In this document: in pieces, positions 17,735-26,023 of the stretch | Layout: each line of letters begins with the position of its first letter | Position numbering within the stretch: the stretch's first letter is position 1 | Origin: Vandammella animalimorsus | GTDB taxonomy: Bacteria; Pseudomonadota; Gammaproteobacteria; Burkholderiales; Burkholderiaceae_C | Length of the DNA stretch: 64,000 nucleotides | Assembly (NCBI RefSeq): GCF_002285265.1 | Contig: NZ_NSJB01000001.1 | Span: 620,001 to 684,000 of the forward strand | Direction of reading: 5' to 3' | Program-made: the position numbers and the translations under genes | Notes under the pieces: generated by a model | Database searches by the model: none | Seen by the model: the letters and a program-made list of their open reading frames with translations, nothing else | What the model was told of the DNA's origin: nothing

Positions 17735-18589
17735 TCACGCTGGCGGTTTGCCAATGCGGCGCTTGGGCGGCTGCCACTGGCGCTCGGTCATGGCCTGCAC
17801 CCGCGCGCCAGCCTGGCCAATCAGCTGGGGCAAGAGCTGCGCCTCGGGCAGCAAATGCCAGTATTTCTGCGGCATCTCCTGGCGCATCATGCGCGGGTTC
17901 AGGCGCGCGGGGTTGAAGATGTGCGCGTAATAGGTCTGCCACAGCGCCTCGCCCGGATCCTCGCCGGGCGCGGCCGCGCGCTGCGCGCCGGGGCCGTATT
18001 GCAGCTGCGCGCCATCCCAGGCGGCGCTGCGGTACGGGGTCAGCAGGCACCAGCGCATGCCGGCAAAGCGCCGGGCAAAGAATGGCGCCACCCGATCGAC
18101 GATCCAGTGCTCGGGCTCGAACCAGGCCACAAAGGCATCGGCCTGCCCGGGCAGCTCGCGAAAGCGCACAAAGGCCTTCATCTTGTGCACATCGCGGCGC
18201 ACCGCCTGCGCCAGCCGCAGGGCGCGATGCACGTCCGGGTCCGTCACTCTGCCGAGCAAGCCACGCTCGCCCGAGGCCAGCCGCCACAGCAGCCGGTACA
18301 GCAGCGCAAAGCGCTGCGGCTCGCGGTGGCACAGCACCTGCATGGCCAGTGCCAAAAAGCCCTTGGGCACATGGGGCGCAGGCCGCTGCGCGGGGGCTTG
18401 CTCCACCGCCGGGGCGGCGATCAGGCTGGCTTCATCGCCGGCCAGCCAATCCAGCGCCTCGGGCGCGATGGCCGCGCACCAGGCCTGGCGGGCCTGGGCG
18501 CGCCAGGCATCAAGCGACCATGGCGGCGCCACCCGCGCCTGCCAGTGGCCCATGCCATGCCCTATGCCATGGCCCATGTCATGGCTCAT
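17735..18589 (-). CDS. DUF4130 protein, partner of the radical-SAM DNA repair/modification protein
   Basis: Encodes 284 residues of the family known as 'probable DNA metabolism protein' (DUF4130, TIGR03915 type). Recognisable segments are KGFLALAMQVLCH, RRDVHKMKAFVRFRE, WFEPEHWIVDRVAPFFARRF and TYYAHIFNPARLNPRMMRQEMPQKYW. In some bacteria this domain is fused to a uracil-DNA glycosylase-like domain; here it is alone. Its start overlaps the stop of the radical-SAM gene by four bases (ATGA). A His/Gly/Met-rich N-terminus (MSHDMGHGIGHGMGH) is unusual and might bind metal. The function is not established. Confidence 0.85.
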   Translation of the reverse strand: MSHDMGHGIGHGMGHWQARVAPPWSLDAWRAQARQAWCAAIAPEALDWLAGDEASLIAAPAVEQAPAQRPAPHVPKGFLALAMQVLCHREPQRFALLYRLLWRLASGERGLLGRVTDPDVHRALRLAQAVRRDVHKMKAFVRFRELPGQADAFVAWFEPEHWIVDRVAPFFARRFAGMRWCLLTPYRSAAWDGAQLQYGPGAQRAAAPGEDPGEALWQTYYAHIFNPARLNPRMMRQEMPQKYWHLLPEAQLLPQLIGQAGARVQAMTERQWQPPKRRIGKPPA

Positions 18590-19848
18590 GCGAACAACTC
18601 CCCCTGCCGGGGCTTGGGCGTGAGCCACTGCCGCAGCGCCGCAGGATCGTCCAACTGCCGCCGCGGATGGTGGTCGGGCAGCAGGATGAAGGGCAGCATT
18701 TTCTTCATCGGCGCGCGCAGCCGGGCGATGTCGGCCAGCCGCAAGGCGCCGCTGCGGCGGCTGGCGATGATGCGTTGCACATTGCGCACGCCCAGGCCGG
18801 GCACGCGCAGCAGCATCTCCTTGGGCGCGCGGTTCAGATCGACCGGAAAGCGCTCGGGATGGCGCAGCGCCCAGGCCAGCTTGGGGTCGATGTCCAGATC
18901 GAGCATGCCATCGCTGCGGGCATCGGCAATTTCGTCGACCTCGTACTGGTAAAAGCGCAGCAGCCAATCGGCCTGGTACAGGCGGTGCTCGCGCAGCAAG
19001 GGCGGGGCCTTGGCTGGCAGGCGGCGCGAGGCATCCGGGATCGGGCTGAAGGCCGAGTAATACACCCGGCGCAACTGGTAATCGCCATACAGCCGCGCGC
19101 TGGTGCGCAGGATCTGCGCGTCGTTGGCCGCATCGGCGCCCACGATCATCTGCGTGCTCTGCCCGCCCGGCGCAAAACGCGGCGCGCGCACCCCGGCCGG
19201 CCGGCCGGCCATGGCCCGCGCCTTGGGCGAGCGCGCCTGGCGCGCCTCATCAATGCGCCACTTCACCGCCCCCATGGCCTCGTGGATGCCGGCATGGGTT
19301 TTCTCCGGCGCCAGCTCGGCCAGCCCGGCCTCGGTGGGCAGCTCAATGTTGACGCTGAGCCGGTCGGCGTAGCGCCCGGCCTCGGCCAGCAGCGCATCGG
19401 AGCATCCGGGGATGGTCTTCAGATGGATGTAGCCGGCAAAGCGATGCTGCAGGCGCAGCCGCCGCGCAACTTCAATCATCTGCTCCATGGTGTAGTCACC
19501 TGAGCGGATGATGCCGCTGGAGAGAAACAGCCCTTCGATGTAGTTGCGCTTGTAGAAATCCAGCGTCAGCTTCACCAGCTCATCAATGGCAAAGCGCGCC
19601 CTGGGCACATTGCTGGAGACGCGGTTGACGCAGTAGGCGCAGTCGTAGATGCAGAAATTGGTCAGCAGCAGCTTGAGCAGCGAGACGCAGCGCCCGTCCG
19701 GGGTGTAACTGTGGCAGATGCCCATGCCCTCGGTGCTGCCGATGCCGCCGCTTTTGGCCGAATTGCGCTTGCCTGCCCCGCTGGATGCGCACGAAGCGTC
19801 GTACTTGGCCGCATCGGCAAGGATGGCGATTTTTTTGATGGTCTCCAT
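18586..19848 (-). CDS. Putative DNA modification/repair radical SAM protein
   Basis: Encodes 420 residues. The radical-SAM cluster motif is CIYDCAYC (about residues 67-74, spacing C-x3-C-x2-C). A C-terminal helix-hairpin-helix region (PKEMLLRVPGLGVRNVQRI) suggests DNA binding. The start KKIAILADAAKYDASCASSG is typical of the TIGR03916 family, which nearly always travels with a DUF4130 gene as here. It is thought to act in DNA repair or modification, but no reaction is proven. Confidence 0.9.
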   Translation of the reverse strand: METIKKIAILADAAKYDASCASSGAGKRNSAKSGGIGSTEGMGICHSYTPDGRCVSLLKLLLTNFCIYDCAYCVNRVSSNVPRARFAIDELVKLTLDFYKRNYIEGLFLSSGIIRSGDYTMEQMIEVARRLRLQHRFAGYIHLKTIPGCSDALLAEAGRYADRLSVNIELPTEAGLAELAPEKTHAGIHEAMGAVKWRIDEARQARSPKARAMAGRPAGVRAPRFAPGGQSTQMIVGADAANDAQILRTSARLYGDYQLRRVYYSAFSPIPDASRRLPAKAPPLLREHRLYQADWLLRFYQYEVDEIADARSDGMLDLDIDPKLAWALRHPERFPVDLNRAPKEMLLRVPGLGVRNVQRIIASRRSGALRLADIARLRAPMKKMLPFILLPDHHPRRQLDDPAALRQWLTPKPRQGELFA

Positions 19849-19917
19849 GCGGGGATGTTAAGAAATAACTGCCCGGGGCGCAGCGCCGTGTGCCTCTGCG
19901 GATTTGTGCCCAGCTCC

Positions 19918-20418
19918 TCAAGCCAAGCCATCCCCCAGGGTTGCGCGGGCCTGCTGCAGCCAGCCCGGCGCCCAGGCGGCGGCCTGCTCCTCGGGGTCGG
20001 CCGGATCGCTGGCGTCGAGCACCAGTAGCTGGCCGATGCGCTGCGCGCCCAAATCCTGCAGACGCGCGTCGAACAGACGCCCACCGGCGGCAAAGGTCTC
20101 GCCGTAGAACTGGTCGCCCAGCGCAATCACGCCATAGCGCAGCGCCCCCAGGTAGCGCGGCCGCATGTCCAGATCGGCGTACAGCGGCTGCAGGTTCTCC
20201 GGCACCTCGCCACTGCCGTGGGTGGAGGTACACACCAGCAGCAGCCCTTGGGCGCTGATTTGCTCCAGCAGCTCGCCCGTGCATTGCGCGTCGGCCAGCA
20301 GCAGCTCGATCTCCAGCGCATGGCCAGGGGCGGCCGTGCTGCGCAGGGCCTGCTCCACGGCTTGGGCCACGTACCAGGCCGTGTCGCTGACCGTGCCTAC
20401 GAGGATGGTGAGTTTCAT
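19918..20418 (-). CDS. Flavodoxin-like protein
   Basis: Encodes 166 residues. The opening MKLTILVGTVSDTAW and the FMN phosphate-binding area (CTSTHGSGEVPENLQP) match MioC/flavodoxin-type domains, and ALGDQFYGETFAAGG is the second FMN loop. It probably carries electrons to an unknown partner; the neighbouring radical-SAM enzyme would need a reductant, but this link is inference. The open frame extends 29 codons upstream without family similarity, so the ATG at 20416-20418 is used. Confidence 0.85.
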   Translation of the reverse strand: MKLTILVGTVSDTAWYVAQAVEQALRSTAAPGHALEIELLLADAQCTGELLEQISAQGLLLVCTSTHGSGEVPENLQPLYADLDMRPRYLGALRYGVIALGDQFYGETFAAGGRLFDARLQDLGAQRIGQLLVLDASDPADPEEQAAAWAPGWLQQARATLGDGLA

Positions 20419-20503
20419 AGATCGTGTGTGTCGTGCAAAGCCTGTGGATGCCGCGCTGCGCGGGGCAAGGGCGGGGGCATGCGCCTGTGCCAGGGCAGGC
20501 TTC

Positions 20504-20522
20504 AAGAACGATTTTCATTCCC
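20504..20522. promoter_or_regulatory. Weak Fur-box-like sequence upstream of the aryl carrier gene
   Basis: AAGAACGATTTTCATTCCC matches the 19-base Fur consensus at about 12 positions, including the central GAT and CATT parts. It stands about 75 bases before the aryl carrier gene, where iron control would make sense for a siderophore gene. The match is only moderate. Confidence 0.3.
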
Positions 20523-20597
20523 CAGGCTCTGGCACAATCGCGGATTGTCCCTGTTTTCGGCCTGGCGATCGCTGCAAAGGCCCTGTTACCTTTCCCC

Positions 20598-20849
20598 ATG
20601 CCCCAAGAACTGCTCACTCTGGAGCGCATGCGCGCCGACATCGCCCGCATGCTGCACGAAAGCCCGGACGCCATCGCGCTGGACGACAACCTGATCGACT
20701 GGGGGTTGGACTCCATGCGCGTGCTCAATCTGCTGCTGGCCTGGAACGAAACCGGCATCGGCCTGGATTTCTCCGAGATCGCCGAGCACACCACGCTGCG
20801 CGGCTGGTGGCAGGTGGTGCAGCAGCGCCTGGCGCAAATGGGCCGCTGA
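20598..20849 (+). CDS. Free-standing aryl carrier protein
   Basis: Encodes 83 residues of the phosphopantetheine carrier fold. The attachment serine is Ser39 in LIDWGLDSMRV, and the sequence from LIDWGLDS to the end (TTLRGWW) resembles the ArCP domain of EntB and related catechol siderophore systems rather than ordinary fatty-acid ACP. It ends 12 bases before the peptide synthetase, so the two should be cotranscribed and work together: the carrier would present an aryl acid to the condensation domain. The isochorismatase part found in EntB is absent. Confidence 0.85.
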   Translation: MPQELLTLERMRADIARMLHESPDAIALDDNLIDWGLDSMRVLNLLLAWNETGIGLDFSEIAEHTTLRGWWQVVQQRLAQMGR

Positions 20850-20861
20850 AGCCCCCGCGCC

Positions 20862-23800
20862 ATGTCCGCCCCGACGCCTTCCGATGCGGCGCAAGCCGAG
20901 ATTGCATCCAGTGGCCCCTGGCCGCTGACGCCCGCCCAAACCGGGCTGTGGTATGCCCAGCAGCTCGACCCTGGCAACCCCAGCTTCAACACCGGCCATG
21001 CACTGTGGCTGCAAGGCCCGCTGGACGTGGCGGCCTTTGCAGAGGCGGCCAACCAGGCCGCGCGCGAGGCCCAGGCGCTGTGCCTGCGCTTTGGCCTGCG
21101 CGCAGACGGCCAGGGCGTGCAGCAGTGGCTGGATGCGGCGCACGCGCCCGAGCTGGAAATCATCGACCTGAGAACCTGTTCAAAGTCCCTGCGCGGCGAG
21201 CACTCAAGCGGATTGGGGCGGTCTGCGGCGTTGCAAAACTTGCCAATAGCACGCGCCATTGGCGGCGCTTTGCGCCTTGCATCCCATCCCAAACCGCTTG
21301 CTGCCCACTCGCGCCGAGACTTTGAACAGACTCTGAGCGCCCAGCCAGACTCCAGCCAGTGCGCAGAGCACGCAGAGCAGACCAAGCAGGTCGCACAAGA
21401 GGCCATGCAGGCCGACATGGCCCGCCCGCTCGATCCCACGCGCGATCGACTGGCGCGCCAATGCCTGTTCGTACTCGGCCCCGAACGCTATTGTTGGTAC
21501 CAGCGCGCCCACCATTTGTTGTGCGATGGCTACGGCATGGCGCTGTGGGAAGGCCGCGTCACTGCGCTGTACAGCGCCGCTCTGGAGGCCCGGCGGGCCC
21601 TGCCGGATGCGGATGCGACAGCGGGTGCCTCCTCGCAGCGCCCGCTGGGGCCGCTGCAGCCCGTCATCGACGAGGCCCTGTCCTACCTGGGCAGCGCGCC
21701 CTGCCAGGCCGATGCGACCTATTGGCGCGAGCTGTTCACGCCCGCGATCGAGGTGGCCAGCCTCTCGGCCCAGCCGCACGCCAAGGCCCAGGCCGCGCAC
21801 CACTGCCTGCGCCTGAGCATCGCACTGCCGCAGGCCTGGCGCGAGGCCCTGCTGGCCTTTGCCCAGCAGCAGGCCATCCCCTGGCCCGATGTGCTCACGG
21901 CATTGGCGGCGCTGTACTGCCAGCGCATGGCCGCCGCTGCGCAAACCGTGGTGGGCATCCCCTTCATGGGACGGCTGGGCAGCGCCAGCGCCCGCGTGCC
22001 TGCCATGGTGATGAATGTGCTGCCCCTGCCCGTGGCCGCCAGCGACGAGCAGGCCATGGCCCCCTGGCTGCAGACCATGGCCCGCGCGCAACTGCAGGCG
22101 CGCCGCCATGGCCGCTACCGCAGCGAGCAGCTGCGCCGCGACCTGGGCCTGCTGGGCGGGCAGCGCCGCCTGTATGGCGCGCTGATCAACGTCCAACCCT
22201 TTTACCAGCCCGTGCGCCTGCCAGGCCTGCAGACGGAGCTGGAAATCCTGGGCACCGGCCCCATCGACGATCTGACCATCGGCTTTCGCGGCGACGCCCG
22301 CCAGGCGCTGGAGCTGGAGCTGGAGGCCAACCCCAATCTCTACACGCCAGAACAATTGCAGGCCCACTTGCTGCGCCTGCCCGAGTTCATCGCTCAGGCG
22401 TGGCTGGCCAATACCCTGGGCGAGCTGCGCCTGGCCAGCCAGGCCGAGGCCCAGCGCTGCCTGTTCGACTTCAACGCCACCGCGCACCCGGTGCCACAGA
22501 CCACGCTGGCTGCGTTGATCGAAGCGCAAATGCAGCGCAGCCCCCAGGCCACGGCCTTGGAGTACGAAGGCCAAAGCCTGAGCTACGCCGAGTTGGATGC
22601 GCGCACCAGCGCCCTGGCCCAGGCGCTGGTTGCCCAGGGCGTGGGGCCCGACGCCCTGGTGGCCGTGGCGCTGCCGCGCTCGCTGGAGCTGCTCATCGCC
22701 CTGGTGGCCGTGCTGCGCGCCGGCGGCGCGTATCTGCCGCTGGATTTGCAACACCCCAGCGAGCGGCTGGCGCGCATCGTGCAATTGGCCCGTCCCATCT
22801 GCGCCTTGGCGCAACAGGCCGATGCCGCGCGGCTGCCCGCCGGGCTGCCTTGCCTGCCGCCAGCGGCCTGGCCCACTGCGCCGGCCGCGCCCGATGCAGC
22901 CCAGCCACTGCCCGCGCCCCAGCCCCAGCACCTGGCCTACGTGATCTACACCTCCGGCTCCACCGGCGAGCCCAAGGGCGTGATGATCGAGCACCAGGCC
23001 ATCGTCAACCGGCTGGAATGGATGCGCCAGCACTACGGCTTCGACGCCAGCGACCGCATCCTGCAAAAAACCCCGGCGACCTTCGACGTCTCCGTCTGGG
23101 AGTTCTTCCTGCCGCTGCTGTGCGGCGGCACGCTGGTCATCGCCCCGCCCGAGGCGCACCGCGACCCGGCCTGGCTGGCGCGCATCATCCGCCAGCAGCG
23201 CATCGGCACCTGCCACTTCGTGCCCTCCATGCTGGCGGCCTTTCTGGCCGAGCCGCAAGCGCGCGGCATCCAGATGCGGCGCATCTTCACCAGCGGCGAG
23301 GAGCTGCCCGCCGCGCTGCGCCAGCGCCTGCACGCCACGCTGCACAGCCAGCTGCACAACCTCTACGGCCCCACCGAGGCCGCCGTGGACGTGAGCCACT
23401 GGGACGCCGGGCCGGGCGACCACACCCAGCCCGTGCCCATTGGCCGCCCGGTCTGGAACACCTGGCTGTACGTGCTCGACGCCCAGCTGCGCCCGCTGCC
23501 GCCGGGCGTGGCCGGTGATCTGTACCTGGGCGGCGTGCAACTGGCGCGCGGCTATCTGGGGCGCGAGGACCTCACGCGCGCGGCCTTTGTGCCCGACCCG
23601 CACCGCCCTGGCCAGCGCATCTACAAAAGCGGCGATCTGGCGCGCTGGCGCGCCGACGGCGCGCTCGAATACCTGGGCCGCAGCGACCAGCAAATCAAGC
23701 TGCGCGGCCTGCGCATCGAGCTGGGCGAGATCGACGCGGCCCTGCTGCGCAGCGGCATGCTCGAGCGCGCCAGCGTCATCGTGCACACGGACGAGCGCGG

Positions 23801-25163
23801 CGAGAAAAAACTCGTGGCCTATGTACAGCCCAAGGCCGGGCACAGCCCACTGAACAGCGCCGCGCTGCTGCGCAGCGTGGCCAGCCAGCTGCCCGACTAC
23901 ATGGTGCCCGCCGCGGCCGTGGCGCTTCAGCACTGGCCCGTCACGGCCAACGGCAAGCTCGACCGCCGCGCCCTGCCCGCGCCGGACTTTGGCCGCCCTG
24001 GCCAGGGCGCAGCGCCGCAGCCGCTGCAAACGGCCACGCAGCGTCAGCTGGCCCAGCTCTTTGCCGACATCCTGCAGCAGCCGCTGGCGCACATCGGCGC
24101 CGACAGCGACTTCTTCAGTCTGGGCGGCGACTCTCTGAGCGCCGTGCAGCTGCTGCTGGCCGTGCAACAGCACTGGCAGCGCAACCCGGGGCTGGGCGGC
24201 GTCTTCGCCCAGCCCAGCGTGCAGGGTCTGGCGGCGCTGATCGATGACGAGCGCGTCTCCTTCGACGACGGCCTGGCGCCGCTGATCGCCCTGGCCACGC
24301 CCAGCGCCGCCGAGACGGCCGAAACCACCGCCACTGCCACTGTCACTGCCCCGGCGCCCCGGCAGGCCCAGCCCAGCGGCAGCCTGAGCGGCGACGCCGC
24401 GCCGCTGTTCGTCATCCACCCCGCTGGCGGCATCGGTTGGGGCTACCGGCACCTGGCGCGCGCCCTGGCGCACCCGCAGCGCACGCCAGGCATGCCGCCC
24501 CAGGCCCTGCCGCGCGCCGTCTACGCGCTGCAATCGCCCGCGCTGGCGCCCGATCAACCGCTGCCGCACAGCATCGACGCGCTGGCCGCGCAGTACGTGC
24601 AGCGCGCGCGCCAGATCCAGCCCCAAGGGCCGCTGCACCTGCTGGGCTGGTCGGTGGGCGGCATCATCGCCCAGGCCATGGCCGCGCACGTGCAGGCCAG
24701 CGGCGGCAGCGTCGGCCTGCTGGCGCTGCTGGACGCCTACCCGGCCGACGCCTGGCGCGCCGAGCCCGAGCCCAGCCCCATCCAGGCCCTGCGCGCCCTG
24801 CTGGCCGTGGCCGGCCACGACCCCGAAGGCCACCCCGAGCTGGACACCCAGGACAAGGTGATTGCCTTTTTGCGCCAGGGCGACACCGCCCTGGGCCACT
24901 TGCCCGATGCCGCGCTGGCCGGCGTGGTGCGCGTGGTCACCGACACCAACCGCCTGATCCGCCAGCACCAGCACCGCCGCTACGAGGGCCTGCTCACCCA
25001 CGTGCGCGCCGGGCGCGACCACCAGCACAAGCCGCACCTGCAGGCCCAGCTCTGGGCCCCCTACGCCGCGCAGCTGCGCACGTTGCAAGTGCCTTTTTTG
25101 CACGCCGAGCTCACCGGCCCCGAGGCCACGGCCGCCATCGCGCCGCAGCTGTTTGGGCCTTGA
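20862..25163 (+). CDS. EntF-like non-ribosomal peptide synthetase (C-A-T-TE, predicted serine)
   Basis: Encodes 1433 residues. Condensation domain about residues 20-500 with the HHLLCDG active site (217-223); adenylation domain about 535-1035 with YTSGSTGEPKG from residue 696; carrier Ser1091 in LGGDSL; thioesterase about 1180-1430 with nucleophile Ser1264 in GWSVGG and a likely catalytic His1414. Reading the ten specificity positions gives D-V-W-H-F-S-L-V-D-K, the code I know for serine in EntF. It should couple an aryl acid to Ser and release the product. Anomaly: about 54 residues (105-158) derive from a palindromic repeat inserted in frame. No entA/B/C/E or PPTase gene is in the window. 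Confidence 0.93.
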   Translation: MSAPTPSDAAQAEIASSGPWPLTPAQTGLWYAQQLDPGNPSFNTGHALWLQGPLDVAAFAEAANQAAREAQALCLRFGLRADGQGVQQWLDAAHAPELEIIDLRTCSKSLRGEHSSGLGRSAALQNLPIARAIGGALRLASHPKPLAAHSRRDFEQTLSAQPDSSQCAEHAEQTKQVAQEAMQADMARPLDPTRDRLARQCLFVLGPERYCWYQRAHHLLCDGYGMALWEGRVTALYSAALEARRALPDADATAGASSQRPLGPLQPVIDEALSYLGSAPCQADATYWRELFTPAIEVASLSAQPHAKAQAAHHCLRLSIALPQAWREALLAFAQQQAIPWPDVLTALAALYCQRMAAAAQTVVGIPFMGRLGSASARVPAMVMNVLPLPVAASDEQAMAPWLQTMARAQLQARRHGRYRSEQLRRDLGLLGGQRRLYGALINVQPFYQPVRLPGLQTELEILGTGPIDDLTIGFRGDARQALELELEANPNLYTPEQLQAHLLRLPEFIAQAWLANTLGELRLASQAEAQRCLFDFNATAHPVPQTTLAALIEAQMQRSPQATALEYEGQSLSYAELDARTSALAQALVAQGVGPDALVAVALPRSLELLIALVAVLRAGGAYLPLDLQHPSERLARIVQLARPICALAQQADAARLPAGLPCLPPAAWPTAPAAPDAAQPLPAPQPQHLAYVIYTSGSTGEPKGVMIEHQAIVNRLEWMRQHYGFDASDRILQKTPATFDVSVWEFFLPLLCGGTLVIAPPEAHRDPAWLARIIRQQRIGTCHFVPSMLAAFLAEPQARGIQMRRIFTSGEELPAALRQRLHATLHSQLHNLYGPTEAAVDVSHWDAGPGDHTQPVPIGRPVWNTWLYVLDAQLRPLPPGVAGDLYLGGVQLARGYLGREDLTRAAFVPDPHRPGQRIYKSGDLARWRADGALEYLGRSDQQIKLRGLRIELGEIDAALLRSGMLERASVIVHTDERGEKKLVAYVQPKAGHSPLNSAALLRSVASQLPDYMVPAAAVALQHWPVTANGKLDRRALPAPDFGRPGQGAAPQPLQTATQRQLAQLFADILQQPLAHIGADSDFFSLGGDSLSAVQLLLAVQQHWQRNPGLGGVFAQPSVQGLAALIDDERVSFDDGLAPLIALATPSAAETAETTATATVTAPAPRQAQPSGSLSGDAAPLFVIHPAGGIGWGYRHLARALAHPQRTPGMPPQALPRAVYALQSPALAPDQPLPHSIDALAAQYVQRARQIQPQGPLHLLGWSVGGIIAQAMAAHVQASGGSVGLLALLDAYPADAWRAEPEPSPIQALRALLAVAGHDPEGHPELDTQDKVIAFLRQGDTALGHLPDAALAGVVRVVTDTNRLIRQHQHRRYEGLLTHVRAGRDHQHKPHLQAQLWAPYAAQLRTLQVPFLHAELTGPEATAAIAPQLFGP
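21171..21334 (+). repeat. Dispersed imperfect-palindrome repeat, copy 2, inside the NRPS gene
   Basis: Terminal inverted repeats CCTGTTCAAAGTC (21175-21187) and GACTTTGAACAG (21318-21329) enclose an imperfect palindrome (AAGCGGATTGGGGCGG near 21206 against CCCATCCCAAACCGCTTG near 21283). The core (GCGTTGCAAAACTTGCCA, GCGCCTTGCAT) resembles the repeats at 9241-9400 and 25185-25330. It lies wholly within coding sequence, keeps the frame and adds no stop codon. Confidence 0.8.
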
Positions 25164-25184
25164 ATCGCCGCAGCGGCCTTGAAG

Positions 25185-25330
25185 GCTTGTTGGGATTGGG
25201 TATTGCGGCGGCGCTTTCGCTCAAAACTGCGCAACTGCCGCGTTGGAAACGCTTGCAAGGTGTTCACAGGCCTTGCAAGCGTTTTCGCCTTGCATCTGCG
25301 GCTTTGGGGCGTGTTCTGCTCAAACGTTGA
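25185..25330 (+). repeat. Dispersed imperfect-palindrome repeat, copy 3
   Basis: Aligns by eye with the reverse complement of 9241-9400 along most of its length, with shared blocks GAAACGCTTGC, AGGTGTTC and GCGTTTTCGCCTTGCAT. It lies just behind the NRPS stop codon. Confidence 0.65.
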
Positions 25331-25379
25331 CAAACCCAAGACCAGGGCGCTGGCTGGCACCGCCATCTCGCAGGCAGCT

Positions 25380-25516
25380 CTCGTCATGCCCGCGAAGGTG
25401 GGCATCCAGCGCCTCCTTGCGCGCGAGAGGGGGATTGGCCAACGGCAGCGCCGCCCCTGCCAGCGCCGCTCCTGTCAGCACCGCGACTGGACACCCGCCT
25501 TGTGCGGGTGTGACGA
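25380..25516. repeat. REP-like inverted repeat pair
   Basis: CTCGTCATGCCCGCGAAGG begins at 25380; its near reverse complement runs from CTGGACACCCGCC (25487) to GTGTGACGAG (25516). About 77 bases lie between the 30-base arms. This CGTCATxCCCGCGAA type of palindrome is a familiar extragenic repeat in proteobacteria and may act at the 3' ends of transcripts. Confidence 0.6.
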
Positions 25517-25564
25517 GAACCAGCGGCGCTTGCAGGAAATGCCTTCATGAGAATCGAAACCGCT

Positions 25565-25945
25565 CTAGCAATAGCGCCGCACCTCTTGGCGCAGCCGCTG
25601 GAGCCTGTCCTTGTCGGGCCTGGCGCTGTCTTGCTGGATGCGCAGGCTGCGCCGGGCCATGTCGCAGGCCTGCTGGTTTTTGTGTCGGCCGCTGCGCCTG
25701 GCGCTGCCGGCTTGGCGCTGTGGTTGTTGATTGGCCCTTTGCTGGCGCAGCTGCCGTTTGCGCTCCGCGCTGGCGCGTGGCGCGCCCTGCCAGTGCCGGT
25801 TGGCGTCGTTGCCTTGCTGCAGCGCCGCCCCGCTGGCCAGCGGCGCGGGCTGCGCCTGCAGGCCCTGCCCTGCCTGGGCCGCCAGCAGGGCCAGCCACAG
25901 CAGGCCTTGCCGCGGCCATCTCCATGGCCATTTCGTCCATCTCAT
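25565..25945 (-). CDS. Small secreted protein of unknown function
   Basis: Encodes 126 residues. MRWTKWPWRWPRQGLLWLALLAAQAGQGLQAQ looks like a signal peptide (cleavage near residue 32), followed by a Gln/Arg/Ala-rich, highly basic region. Two cysteines lie in the C-terminal half, in NQQACDMARRSLRI and as the last residue. The end resembles C-termini of small DUF4124-like periplasmic proteins, but I cannot place it firmly. It is divergent from rlmJ, 78 bases apart. Confidence 0.55.
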   Translation of the reverse strand: MRWTKWPWRWPRQGLLWLALLAAQAGQGLQAQPAPLASGAALQQGNDANRHWQGAPRASAERKRQLRQQRANQQPQRQAGSARRSGRHKNQQACDMARRSLRIQQDSARPDKDRLQRLRQEVRRYC

Positions 25946-26023
25946 CGTCTTGCCCTTCCCGAACCCTTCCCAAACGGCCTGCCTGCTCTTGGAGCGGGCC
26001 GCTCTTTGCCATAATCGCCGCCC

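Larger units (their letters stand above)
25164..25564. other. Repeat-filled intergenic region after the NRPS gene
   Basis: No gene is supported in these 401 bases. They contain repeat copy 3 (25185-25330) and a REP-like inverted pair (25380-25516). Confidence 0.6.

Noticed and set aside
21204-25103. Very long open frame antisense to the NRPS gene
   Set aside because: It mirrors the GC-rich third-position bias of the real gene and gives a Gln/His/Gly/Ala-rich sequence without any domain. The plus-strand product has complete catalytic motifs.
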